From Rhea pennata (Eukaryota; Chordata; Aves; Rheiformes; Rheidae), in the NCBI RefSeq assembly GCF_028389875.1, contig NC_084665.1:4485001-4549000 (forward strand): a DNA stretch of 64,000 nt. The letters are read 5' to 3'. Both the position numbers and the translations under genes were made by a program. Below the pieces are notes generated by a model. It was not told the origin of the DNA. It made no database searches and was given only the letters and a program-made list of their open reading frames with translations. Positions 13,237 to 22,620 of this stretch are shown here, piece after piece (position 1 is the first letter of the stretch; every line of letters starts with the position of its first letter).

Positions 13237-16200
13237 AGAGCGAGAGGGAGGGAAGAAGGGAGGGGGAGAGAGACAGGGGAAAAAAACCCTCCCAACTATC
13301 TGCAACTAAAGAAAGTAGCTCCGCCACCACCACCAAAAAAAAAAAAAAAAAAAAAAAAATCACAATTTTGGGGGCTTGACTTCAACAACAAACCCACACG
13401 GTTTGGAGTCTCCTCTGCGGCACCCAGAACTGCAACCCTTTATCCAAAGGCAGCAAAGTCTTACAATGAACACAAGGCCCGGGCGTTGGAGAGCCCGCTT
13501 TTAGAGGCTGAAATTGTAATTAAACTGCGAAGAGAAATGGACGCCAAGATTGGTCTTGACACTAATTACCAGAAAGAAAGACATTTATGCAAATTTACCA
13601 GAAGCCTGAACTTCAGCAGTACTGAAACGGAGGAGGAAGAAAGGGAGAGAGACAAAAATTACCTTCTCTAATTCCAACAGATGAAACCTTAATACTTGTA
13701 TGGCTTGAATCATCTGCAAAGACACAAACAACACGAGCATTTATCTCATTCCTGCATTTCTGGATATTTCCCACAGCCGCCTCTGCCATACTTTGTAGCC
13801 TGACTTTTCTTTAGTAGTAAATAAAAAGTTGTTTTGATTTATGGCAATAACACTAAAACTTAATAGCGGTGGCTTTGTGCGCTGTTTAACAAGAAGCGAT
13901 CTAGAGTTAACAAAAAAAAATCCCTATTGCAATGAAGCAACTAAATTATACGGATCATAAACATTTCTTTTTTAAAAAAAAAGGGGGGGGGACTTTAAAG
14001 CAACATCGCGGGCTCCTAGCTTCGCAAAAGCGGGAGAACGACTCCTACAGCGGAGGCAAAACATTTGTTTATCCTTAAGGGAAGGGGGAAGGAAAAAAAT
14101 AAAATAAGAGACCGCTTCTGGGGGGAGCGGGAGGAGCGCGGCCCGGCCCGGCCAGTCCCGGCTGCTCCGCGGCAGGCGAGCTCCGCACGGCGCCCGCAGC
14201 CGCCGGCGCTGCCCGCGGCCCGCGCCGGGCTCCGCTCGCACCGGGCGCCCGCGCCGCGCTTCTGCTCCTAATTAAAAACGGTAATAATGGCAGTAATAAT
14301 AATAATAAAAAAAACGCACGTGAGAAATTTTCAATTTAGCACCACAAAACGCTTGTCAAAGCTCGCAGCCATCGCCCCAGAAAGACATTAAAAAAAAAAA
14401 GGGGGGGGGGGAAGGGAAGAGAGGGTAGCAAGCAGGGGTGGGGAGAGGAAGAAGTGTTGTTAACTCTTACCAAGTTATCCAGTTCAGGATTAGAGGAAAA
14501 TAGGGGTTTCTCTGCTCGGATCTAAATATAAGAAAGGGAGGAAAGGAGGGGGAAAAAAAAAGATTTGAAATATGGAAGCAGAAAAAGCAGACGTTATTAT
14601 TTCTTGCTTCATTACACTGTCGGGTCCATTATGTAACCTTTCGTGCAAAGCTCTGACTGCTAGATTTAGTACATCATCTAAACACTTTAGCAAGTGAATC
14701 AAATCCCCCGAAAAGAGCGGCGGAGCCGCCGCGCCGCAGCGCGCTCGCCGGGCTCGGCTCGCGGGAGCTGCGCCGCCGAACTGGCCCCGGGCGGGAGAGC
14801 GCCCAAATTAGCCAACTTACGGGGGGGGGGGGGGTAAATGCCGCGATTTTTTTATTATTATTTTTTGCTCTCTTGCAGTAAGAGGTGCGGAGGAGAAAAC
14901 GCGCATCTTTATCTCAACGGAGACTTGTTTTTCTCGTTACCGTTTTTTTTTTTCTCTCTTTTTTTTCCCCTCCCTGTTTCACCCCGGTTTTGCTGACCTG
15001 TTTGGCGAACACTGCTATGTCTTCATTGAAAGACTCCGAGGAGCAAACATCGCCTCCCGCTACCCCCGGGCTCCCTGGGCGTGCATGTAGCTAATTCACA
15101 TTTCTCAAAATCAGTGCTAAAAGAGGGAACAGGGGGTGTCTGAAAGAAAATACAATAGTCACACACACACACACACACACCAAAAGGAAAAAGAAAAAAA
15201 AAAGAAAAGAAAAAAAACACAGAAGACCCACGCAGCAGCGGTTAGTGCCGGAGCAGGGCGCCGCGGCCCCCCCGGCGCCCCCTTCCCCGCGCAGCGCCGC
15301 GGGCGCAGGCCTCCGCGTTTCGGCGCAGCTGGCCGCAGAGACTGCAATAACCTTAGGACAGCCTCAGAATAAAACCAAAGCGGGTCCAGCAGCCATTTTG
15401 AATTAACTTTCCTTGTCCCTTCTTTTTCTTTCTTTCTTTTCTTTTTTTATTTTTTAAAAATCCACGGACGTTCACTTCGGACTTCCACGCTTTAAATCCC
15501 CATTTTCGGCTGCAGGGCTTTCTGGGAGTGGGGAACCCACCAGCAAGGCCCCCAAACACCCCCCCCCCCCCCGCATCCTCCAAAAGAAAAATCCCCAAAC
15601 AAAATAATAATGACAAGGAAACCAGCACAAACCAACAGGGCCCGAGGAGAGCCCGAGCCCAGCCCGACTGCGGAGCCGCGCGGGCCGCCGCGCACCGCAC
15701 CGCGCCGCGCCGGCCCGGGCCTGCGCGCCGCTCCGCCAGGTGCTTTGCTTTCTCCCGGCTTGGAAAGGCTCGCCGGGGGAAAAAGGCTGCGGGTGCATCT
15801 GGCTCGCTTAATAATTTAAATATATACATAAACGCACGCTCCCCCCTCCCCATATATATATATATGTATATATATGCAATAAGGAGGATTTTTTCTTTTA
15901 TTTTCTTTTCTTTTTTTTTTTCCTAGGCTTCATACTTTGCCCCCCAGCCCTCCAGGGCACAGTGCACCGCTGAGTTTTAGCAACCCTGGGCATTTCTGAT
16001 AAGCGAGTGAGCGGGTGCTGTGATTTAACCCCCCCCCCCCTTCTCACCGCGGCAGCACAGGCAGCCCGTTTGCGGAGTGATTTTTAAAATCTTTTCTTTT
16101 TCTTCTTTTTTTAATACGCACATATATACATATATATATATAAATAAAAGAGGCTCCTAGAAGTTGCCGGCGAGCGGCCGCGAGCGGAGTCACGCGAAAA

Positions 16201-18048
16201 AGCCTCTGCGGCGCGGCGCGACCCCGCGGCTCCCCGCGCAGTGGCCTAGAAACCCGGCGGCGGGGGGGGATCAGCACAGACAGATAAATATATATATAAA
16301 TATATTATTTTTAAAGGATGGGGAAAGGAGAACAGGTCTGGTAGGTGGCTACGGCTGTATTTAAGGGTGGGGAAGCCGCGCTGGAGCATGCCCCGCGCGC
16401 GGGGAGGGCAGCGGCGCGGCGCGGAGCGGAGGGAGGGGGGCGCGCAGGCTGCGCGGGCGCGGACCTACCCGTAAATGGCATCCTTATCTCTCTTGAGGGC
16501 GTCGTTGACGGAGGCGCCCATGGCCGGGGGCATGGCGTTGGCGTGGGCGGCGTGCGGGTACTGGTGCGAGTGGAGCGGCGGGCCGTGGTTGAGGTGGTGC
16601 ACGGCTGCATGGGGCGGGCGGCGTGGGGGTCCCCGTACATGGTGCTGGGGATGCCCACCCCCTCCATGCCGCCGTAGTGGGGCAGCTCGTCGTACTGCGG
16701 GCACAGAGCGCACGGCCGTCAGCGCCGCGGCGCCTCGCCTCGCTTGCTCCCCCCCCCCCCCCTTTTATTTTCCTTTTTTTTTCTTTTTTTTTTTTCCTCC
16801 TCCGACGGCCGCCGCCGCGCTTTTCTCCCCCCACCCCCTTCCTCCTCCTCCTTCTCCGCCGAGCGCCCGGCGCGCAAAATGCGCGAGTGCGGGCAGCGCT
16901 CCGGCGGCCCCCCCCTCCGCCCTTAAAAACAAAACAAAAAACCCCCCAAACTTCCCCTCTCCAAAAAAAAAACTATCCCCTTTGTTCACCAACTTAGAGC
17001 TAACGCGGTGCCGGGGCACGAGGAGGAGGAGGAGAGGAGGAGGAGGGGGAGGAAGGACACGACAACACGGCACTGCCACTTTCCGTCCCTTCACAGCGAA
17101 GGTGTGAATAAAGAGTTTGTAAAGCTCGCTCGGCCGCCGGGGCGAAGGCAAGTTGTCAGCGGAGCCACCGGCTCCAGCAAACCGCCCCGGGCGCGGGCGC
17201 GGGCGGCGGCGGGCGCGGGCCGGGCGTGCGGGGGCTCTGCCCGGCCGCCGGCCCCTCCGCGTGGCCCACGCTCCCGCCGCCCTGCCGGGCGCTCGCACGG
17301 CGCCTTCTCACCCGGCAGGCAGCCCGAGGGGGGGAAACTAAAGGGGGAAAAAGGGGGGAAAAGGAAAAAAAAAGGGGGGGGGGGAGACCGCATCCAATAC
17401 AGTAACGCGTAACCATGCACATGGCAGCGCACGCTGCTCCTCTCTAATCTAAATTAAAGCGAGTGACTTTCTTTTTCAAGAGCTTTGCCCACTGCGCTGC
17501 ACCTCTGTGACCGCAAAAATAAAAGGGGGGGGGAAGGAAAAAAAAAAAAAAAAAAACAAGAAAAAGAGAGGGAGGAAAAAAGAAAAAAAAAGTTCTGCTC
17601 ACTCCAAACTACAAGTTATTTTCCCAAAGTGAAGCGCTATATCATCACTAGCACAGCAAAACGCTCGGAGACATGCACACGTTAAAATATTTCAATCGCT
17701 GGCGACTTTAAAAAAGACACTGGTAGGACTACAACTACAAAACCGACAAATACATAGGCTTGTGCATATTCACTTACATGCCTACATGTCATTAATTTAT
17801 AGAAAGCTTGCCTTTTCGGTGAGATGTCCGTGATAAGGATTGACAGAATCAAGAAAACGTCAATATATACAGGTTTTAAGCCTACAAGTACAACTGATAA
17901 ATGCTCCCAGTCCAGGACACCGCTTTGTGCCTCTGCTCCAAAGAGGAGGAAAAAAAAAAAAAACTTTTTCGCAGTGTCTCTGTCAGCCACGTTTCAATAT
18001 TATTTCACATTTGAATTCTATTTTTTTAATACGTACCCTTTGCGCCAT
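12074..18048 (-). CDS. MEIS1: MEIS1, 5' part (coding exons 1-6 of a multi-exon gene)
   Basis: TALE homeobox transcription factor; a nuclear protein that pairs with PBX and HOX proteins on DNA in limb, eye, hindbrain and blood development (family knowledge). Six coding exons are seen at 18048-18037, 16694-16469, 15139-14998, 14521-14471, 13713-13663 and 12220-12074, all with GT-AG borders and compatible phases. They cover about residues 1-210: start MAQR, a His-rich N-terminal stretch, then the PBX-binding Meis/PKNOX N-terminal domain. The homeodomain (about residues 272-334 in vertebrate MEIS1) is not in the window, so the gene runs off at position 1. MEIS1 rather than MEIS2 is shown by [11 protein letters not shown] and LHSHQYPH in exon 2 and [20 protein letters not shown] in exon 6. 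Introns 1-5 are short (476-1442 bp). Three single-base indels in exons 2 and 3 break the written frame and are most likely assembly errors. Confidence 0.97.
12221..13662 (-). other. MEIS1: MEIS1 intron 5 with two long A runs
   Basis: 1442 bp. It contains an A35 run at 13199-13233 followed by a GA-rich tract to about 13275, and an A25 run at 13335-13359. AT-rich unique sequence at 12420-13050 has no coding signal and could be conserved intronic sequence. Confidence 0.88.
13199..13359. repeat. A35 and A25 runs flanking a GA-rich tract
   Basis: An A35 run at 13199-13233 is followed by GA-rich sequence, and an A25 run lies at 13335-13359, in MEIS1 intron 5. On the MEIS1 sense strand these are long T runs. 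Confidence 0.95.
13663..13713 (-). CDS. MEIS1: MEIS1 coding exon 5
   Basis: A 51-bp exon encoding [17 protein letters not shown] (about residues 145-161), a helix of the PBX-binding domain. The acceptor is TTTGCAG and the donor is GTAATT at 13662-13657. No frame problem is seen. Confidence 0.97.
13714..14470 (-). other. MEIS1: MEIS1 intron 4
   Basis: 757 bp. It contains a GC-rich block at 14130-14265, G and A runs at 13980-13990 and 14390-14412, and an AT-rich part next to exon 5 that holds a perfect HOX-PBX type motif (separate entry). No coding sequence is seen. Confidence 0.9.
13835..13844 (+). promoter_or_regulatory. Perfect HOX-PBX motif in MEIS1 intron 4
   Basis: TGATTTATGG, the classic composite site for PBX with posterior HOX proteins, lies about 120 bp upstream of exon 5 (MEIS1 sense). 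Confidence 0.55.
14471..14521 (-). CDS. MEIS1: MEIS1 coding exon 4
   Basis: A 51-bp exon encoding [17 protein letters not shown] (about residues 128-144), in phase with its neighbours. The acceptor is a pyrimidine tract ending TATATTTAG and the donor is GTAAGAG at 14470. It lies inside the conserved PBX-interaction domain and matches vertebrate MEIS1 and MEIS2 exactly as far as I can judge. Confidence 0.97.
14522..14997 (-). other. MEIS1: MEIS1 intron 3
   Basis: 476 bp, the shortest intron. It contains a run of G at 14821-14834, T-rich tracts near exon 3, and a GC-rich block at 14715-14810. No coding sequence is seen. Confidence 0.9.
14998..15139 (-). CDS. MEIS1: MEIS1 coding exon 3 (two opposite 1-bp indels)
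   Basis: The acceptor TTTCTTTCAG is followed by codons for [10 protein letters not shown], then [15 protein letters not shown], then [15 protein letters not shown] and IAVFAKQ, with donor GTCAGC at 14997. This is the start of the PBX-binding domain (about residues 81-127). Length is the expected 142 bp, but the three parts lie in different frames. One T is missing from the T run at 15107-15110 and one extra G is present in the G run at 15063-15067. The shifted middle frame hits a TAG at 15093-15091, so read as written the exon stops early. The two changes cancel for the downstream frame. Confidence 0.96.
15140..16468 (-). other. MEIS1: MEIS1 intron 2 with repeated TA microsatellites
   Basis: 1329 bp. 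It holds a (CA)n tract at 15162-15180, C runs at about 15559-15573 and 16029-16040, a T-rich run at about 15900-15924, and three separate TA/TATA-rich tracts at about 15852-15876, 16122-16143 and 16285-16308. CpG-rich blocks lie at 15240-15330, 15640-15780 and 16160-16270. No coding exon is seen. Confidence 0.88.
16469..16694 (-). CDS. MEIS1: MEIS1 coding exon 2 (one base short)
   Basis: The acceptor CCCGCAG at 16701-16695 is followed by codons for [20 protein letters not shown]. The exon ends with KRDKDAIYG split before the donor GTAGGTCC at 16468. It encodes the His/Pro-rich N-terminal region, about residues 5-80. The exon is 226 bp where the MEIS1 exon needs 227: the frame changes after ...ARPMQP at about 16603, and the next residues ([17 protein letters not shown]) are in the next frame. 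One C is missing from a Pro codon in GC-rich sequence. Several residues are Ala-shifted relative to human MEIS1 (for example [16 protein letters not shown]), in keeping with high GC. Confidence 0.96.
16695..18036 (-). other. MEIS1: MEIS1 intron 1
   Basis: 1342 bp between the GTACGT donor and the CCCGCAG acceptor. It contains a long CpG-rich block (about 17000-17330), purine-rich and A-rich runs at 17340-17600, and pyrimidine and C runs just upstream of exon 2 (16750-16830). No further coding exon is seen. Confidence 0.9.
18037..18048 (-). CDS. MEIS1: MEIS1 coding exon 1 (MAQR)
   Basis: On the minus strand this reads ATG GCG CAA AGG, giving MAQR, followed directly by the donor GTACGT at 18036-18031. 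MAQR before a Tyr-Asp start of exon 2 is the known N-terminus of MEIS1 and MEIS2. The start has G at +4. The 5' UTR continues to higher coordinates; its length cannot be fixed from sequence alone. Confidence 0.93.
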
Positions 18049-18492
18049 CGGCCTGCTTGCTCCCTTCCTACTTCAACTTCTAATATATCCTCTTTAAGGC
18101 CAGTGTGAAAAGAAAGAAATGCGAAGTCCCCCCCCCTCACCCCAAAAATGCAAAAATCCCTTAGCGTCGCCAGCAATGAAAGCAATCGAGTAAAATCTTC
18201 AGCTTGCTGGATCTCACAGAAGCGATACAGTAACTCAGCATTAAAAAAGGAGAAAAAAAAATTGGAGGAAAAAAACCCACAACTCTCCCTCCTTCCTTCT
18301 TTTTTCTTTCTTTCCTCTCTCCCTGTCTCTCCCTCTCTTACTCTCCCCTCTCGTTTCCAAGACAGCAGCGGGGCGAAAGCAAATATCCTTTCCCCAAATC
18401 AGCTTTTTTTTTTTCTTTTTTTTTCTTTCCTTTTTTTTTTAAAGTGCCCCTCAAACCCAACTACCAAGTCTCATGGCTTTTCGCCACTCCGG

Positions 18493-18502
18493 CTGTCAAT
18501 CA
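18493..18502 (-). promoter_or_regulatory. Perfect PBX-MEIS/PREP decamer in the MEIS1 upstream region
   Basis: The minus strand reads TGATTGACAG, the established composite site for PBX with MEIS or PREP. It is about 450 bp upstream of the MEIS1 ATG, with another TGACA half-site at 18513-18517. This suggests that MEIS1 protein may bind its own promoter; occupancy is inferred, not seen. Confidence 0.7.
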
Positions 18503-18796
18503 TAGGCGAGGTTGTCAAGGTGGTGAATGGACTGATGATGATCCGCTCCGTGCGCTCCCACCGCGCAGGACACCTCAAACGTTAAATGTCCGAGCGCGCT
18601 CACCAAAAAAACAAAAAAAAAAAAAAAAAAACAAAAAAAACCACAAAAACAAAAACAAAAAAACCCAAAAAATTAAAATGTATTTTAAAAAATCGAGAGG
18701 AGGAGGAGGAAAGGAAGAAGGGGAAAAAATATTAAAAATTAAAAAGGCTTCTACAAGCGCTGGCTCCGTTTATTATGGTTATGACGCGGGCGGTTG

Positions 18797-18840
18797 TATG
18801 TGTGTATATATATATATAAATATATATATATATGTGTGTG
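18797..18840. repeat. TG/TA compound microsatellite upstream of MEIS1
   Basis: TG units, then TA units interrupted by AAA, then TA and TG again, making an almost palindromic tract. It lies just downstream (MEIS1 sense) of the CpG island. Confidence 0.85.
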
Positions 18841-18850
18841 TCTGGTTTTG

Positions 18851-20220
18851 CCGCTCCTCTCGGCTCGCTGCTAATTCCTCGCCGGCGCCGGCTCGCTCTG
18901 CCCCTGCGCGGCCGCCGGGCGGGCGGGCGAGGCTGGCGGAGGCGGAGCGGGCCGGGCCGCGGGCGGAGCGCCGCGCCGCGCCGCGCCGCGCAGCGCCCAG
19001 CCGCGCCGCGCCGCGCCGGGCCGGGCCGGGCCGGGCCGGGCCGCGCAGCTCCGCGCGGGGCGGGGCGGGGCGGGGCGGGGCCGCGGCGCGCGCGCGCGGC
19101 GGGGGGAGGGGGCGGCGGGGGGGCGCGGCGCGGCGGCCGCGCGGCGCGGCGGGAACCCGGAAGTAGTGGTGGCCATAACGGGTCGCGTCTTACACAATGC
19201 GCTGGGCGGCAGCAACTCCGCGCGGCGCGGGGGGGGGCGCGGCGGCGGCGGGGGCGCGGAGAGGGCGGGGGGGGGGGGCGCCGCCCGTCCCGCGCCGCGC
19301 AGCGCCGCCGCCCGCCGCGGGCAGGGCAGGGCAGGGGCAGGGGCGGGGCCGCGCCGCCCTCCCGCCCGCCCCCTCCGCGCCCCCCGCCCCCCCCGCGGCC
19401 GCCGCCCCCCCGCTTTGTCCGGCGGCCCGCGGCACGCACCGACATGGGGCTGGCGGGCCGCGGCTCTGCGCCCGCCGCGCCGCGCCGCCGCTTTTCTGCC
19501 CTCCCCCGCCCCCGGCCCCGCGCCGCCGCCCCGCCCCCCCCGCGGGTGCGCGCGCGCGCGCGCCGCCGCCCCCCCCTTCTCCCCTCCCCTCCCCCCCCGC
19601 GCGCCGCCGCCGAGTGAGCTCACCCGGCCCCGGCCGCCGCCGCCGCCGCCGCCGCCCGGCCCGGCCCGGCCCGCGCCGCCGCCGCCGCCCAATCAGCGCC
19701 GCGCCGCGCCGCGCCGCGCCCCCATTGGCCGCGCGCGCCGGCCGCGCGCAAATCAGCGGCCGCCGCGCGCGCCGCTCCGCGCCGCCGCGCGCAGCCCCGC
19801 GCGCCCCCCCGCCGCTCCCCCCCCCCCGCACGCACACGCACACACGCACATCCCGCGCGGCGGCTGCGCGCGCGCGCGCCCGCGCGGCCCCTGCTGCCTC
19901 CCGCGCGAGCGGGACGGCGCCGCCTCCCGCACATCCCCCGCAGCGCCCCCCGCCCCGCCCCGCCCCGCGCGGCCCTTCCGCGGGTGCGGGCCGCGCGCCG
20001 CCGCGCCGCCGAGCCCCGGCAGGTAGGAGCGCAGCCGCGCGCGCAGCGCAGCGGAGGGGAGCGGAGCGGAGCGGAGGCGGCGCGGCTCCGCGGCCTCCCG
20101 GAGCGCCTCCGCGGGCGGCTGCGGCGCGGCTCCCACCGGTGCCACCCCGGGACCCCCCAAAAAAGTCTGGTCCGCCCGCGCCGAGCGTCACGGCCGGGCC
20201 TCCGCGCGGTTAATTCAGAA
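18851..20220. promoter_or_regulatory. MEIS1 CpG island
   Basis: About 1.4 kb of extreme GC and CpG density directly upstream of MEIS1. Visible elements are an ETS site CCGGAAGT at 19157-19164, a C/EBP-like TTACACAAT at 19190-19198, tandem GC boxes at 19057-19080, a CCAAT box (CCAATCAG) at 19689-19696 and an inverted one (ATTGG) at 19724-19728. Open frames over 300 codons on both strands here are products of low stop-codon density, not genes. Confidence 0.85.
19057..19080 (+). promoter_or_regulatory. Five tandem G4 tracts (overlapping GC boxes)
   Basis: Five GGGG runs separated by single C bases, giving overlapping Sp1/KLF GC boxes and an ideal G-quadruplex motif on the plus strand (C-rich on the MEIS1 sense strand). 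It follows runs of CCGCG and CCGGG units at 18970-19040. Confidence 0.75.
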
Positions 20221-21285
20221 CAACCGCGCCTGAAACACTTTTACAGTGTAATTACAGCAGTGCAAATTGTTTGCCCAAACCTCATTCGGGATAAGGGTTT
20301 TACAATTAGCAAACAGTTATTACTGGCGGAGCTTGCTGAGAGAAACGGCACCGGGCACGTCTCGAGCCGCGATACGCGGACCATAAAAAGACTAACCGGG
20401 CAGCGATTAATCATCTATTAAAAGGGAAAAGTAAACGGACAGTTCCGCGCTCTCTCCGTAAACTGCTAACGGCGCTTGTGGGCTGCAGCGACCCGCGCAT
20501 CGCGAGCCGCTGCCTTTTTAGGAAATGCGACTCTTTTTTTTTTTTTGCCGAAACTCGGGGTCTGGCCGCTGACACTGACACTTGCCCGCGGCCCGCTGAA
20601 AAGAAAAAAAAAGGAAGAAGAAGAAGAAACAAAAAGGATTTCTTTTTTTTTTTTTTTAAAAAAAAAAAAGGAGTGAAAGGGGGAGAGCGCCGGGCTCTCG
20701 CTGCGCTGCCCCGCGCAGCCCGGGCGGCGGCCTCGCTGCGGAGCGCGCAGCGCTGCGCGGCTGCTGCGCGCGGTGGCCGCGGCTGCGCTGCCGGCCCGGG
20801 GCCGCGGGCCGAGCCGGGGGGCAGCGAGGCCTTTCGCGGGGGGGTCCCGGAGGGCGGCCGGGCGCGGGGGAGCCTCCTCCGCGAGGCGGAATCTGTGCGC
20901 ATTTGCTTATCGGGTAATAAATGAGGCTTTTAATCAGGCTGGATTTCCTAGCTTCAGGAAAGAATTAGTCATACCTAGTCATACCTAGTAACAATAAAAT
21001 GTTTTCGAGCTGGCGTCCCTACTCTGCTCCGGCGTTCCTGGAAGGGATTTGCGGCGGGGGGGGTGGGGGTGGAAATTAGCATCCAAGTGTGCTCTTTCAC
21101 CATTAATATTTAAATTTTCCTACCGAAGGAAGAACAAGAAGAAGAGGCAAATACAAACACGAAACCGCGGAGGACCGCGTTTGAACCGCGGCCGGGAGAT
21201 AATGAAGGAATGCTGCAGATAAGGGTGGAAGAAGGGATACGTGCGGAGAGACCCAAAAAGTCTAATGCAGCGCCTGGGAGATGGG

Positions 21286-21322
<37 letters not shown>

Positions 21323-21805
21323 GAGTACCAAAAAAGCCCCAAACAAAAGAAAAGTGCGAGCGAAAGGAGGTTGAGCCGGGGGGGGGGGGGTCGGCGAGCC
21401 CGTGAGGCGGGTGCCCCGCGCAGGGCGGGCGGCAGCCCCGAGGTTTCGGGGTTTCTCTACCAGCTCCCGCCGCCGCGTACAACGAGCGGCCGCGGCGGCT
21501 CGCAGTGCGCCCGGGCCCGCGGGGCGCGGCGGTGCGCGGCGGTGCGGGGCGCGGCGGCCGGAGCCGGGCCGGGCCGGGGCGGCAGCCTGCCCGCCTCCGC
21601 CTGATTACCGGCCCTGACATTTTCAGAAGTTATAGGGGGTCTTTTATTAATTAAATGGAGGGCTTAATAAAATATTCCCCATAAAATTTACGGGTGTCTT
21701 AAAACTTTCTAAACACCGCTATAAATTTTTAATAAAATTAACTGGGGAATGAGTTACTAGCGCGGGCTTGCTTACTTTCTTTTTCTTTCTTTCCTTCTTT
21801 CTTTT

Positions 21806-21842
<37 letters not shown>

Positions 21843-22559
21843 CGGTTTCTCCAGAAGCGGTGACCGCGGAGGGAGGCCAGGCACACCCACCCCCAAAAAG
21901 AAAAGGAGGAGGGAGAACAAAACTAAACAAAAAAGAAAAAAGCGCCTTTCGGAGCCGCCAGCCCCGCCGAGGGCCGCCAGGTCTCCCCGCACCGCCCGTC
22001 GGTGCTCGCCCGCCGGGGCCGCGCGGAGCCGCCCCGGGCCCGGGCCCCGCACGGCCCCGCATTGCGCCCCGCCGAGCCGCGGCCGCGCACCCGGCGCCGC
22101 AGGTTCTGCTTTCATTAATCGACGCCGTGCGGGAGAAGCGCGGCTCGGGCTCCGGGTGGTTCGTACCTCCGTGATTTTTCTCCAGCTGCCCAACGCATTT
22201 CTTTACTCTCTGCCTATGTCAAGCCCTCTTGCTTCGCTACTGCTATTACTATACTTCTCGTTGAATGAAAATTTTTTTTTTAAAAAAGAGCTAGGTAAAA
22301 CTCTGCTTAATTAAAAAAAAAATCTAGTGCACTGCTTTGCATTTGAAGGATTGAGCTGTTGTGCCGTCTACCGGGCAATGGGAAAACTACAGTCAGAATT
22401 CCAGAATTCACCTCAAACTTTCTTCTGGATAAGAAGTACGTTTTCGGCGAGGAGAGTTGTGTCAATTTGGACGGGCCAGAGGCGCCAATTTTCTCAGCGA
22501 GAGAAGAAGAAAAGGGACCCGGAGAGAAGAGCCGTAGCTGAAATTAGTGTTTTCCTCTC
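20221..22559. other. MEIS1 upstream region with CpG blocks and long T run
   Basis: Mixed sequence with CpG-dense blocks at 20680-20900, 21370-21610 and 21960-22130, an AT-rich stretch at 20900-21110, purine runs at 21285-21320, and a T31 run at 21808-21838. No gene is recognised. Confidence 0.75.
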
Positions 22560-22620
22560 CTACACCCATATAACTGTATAAAGCGCCACTTACCCTAACT
22601 ATATAAAGCTCGGGATTTTA
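22560..22620 (+). promoter_or_regulatory. Candidate TATA promoter pointing away from MEIS1
   Basis: TGTATAAAG near 22576 and TATATAAAG at 22600-22608 lie just before a CpG-rich block at 22780-23240. On the plus strand this could start an upstream divergent noncoding transcript. TATA-like words are common by chance, so this is weak. Confidence 0.2.

Larger units (their letters stand above)
18049..18850 (-). promoter_or_regulatory. MEIS1: MEIS1 5' UTR / proximal promoter region
   Basis: The 800 bp upstream of the ATG. It holds pyrimidine- and A-rich tracts, a compact motif-rich stretch at 18470-18590 with a perfect PBX-MEIS site, an A-rich tract at 18604-18660, and a TA/TG microsatellite at 18797-18840. 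The transcription start cannot be placed from sequence. Known vertebrate MEIS1 mRNAs have a 5' UTR of several hundred bases, so much of this is probably transcribed (inference). Confidence 0.6.

Noticed and set aside
12074..18048. Possibility that the gene is MEIS2, MEIS3 or PKNOX
   Set aside because: Exon 2 and exon 6 residues ([27 protein letters not shown]) are MEIS1-type; MEIS2 differs at both places.
12074..18048. Possibility that the frame breaks mean a pseudogene
   Set aside because: All five introns, splice sites and phases are intact, the other codons are fully conserved, and a full CpG-island promoter is present. The two exon 3 indels cancel each other.
18832..20213. Open frames of 237-338 codons on both strands in the CpG island
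   Set aside because: They overlap each other in several frames, consist of Arg/Ala/Pro/Gly runs, have no domain, and arise because stop codons are rare in GC-rich DNA.
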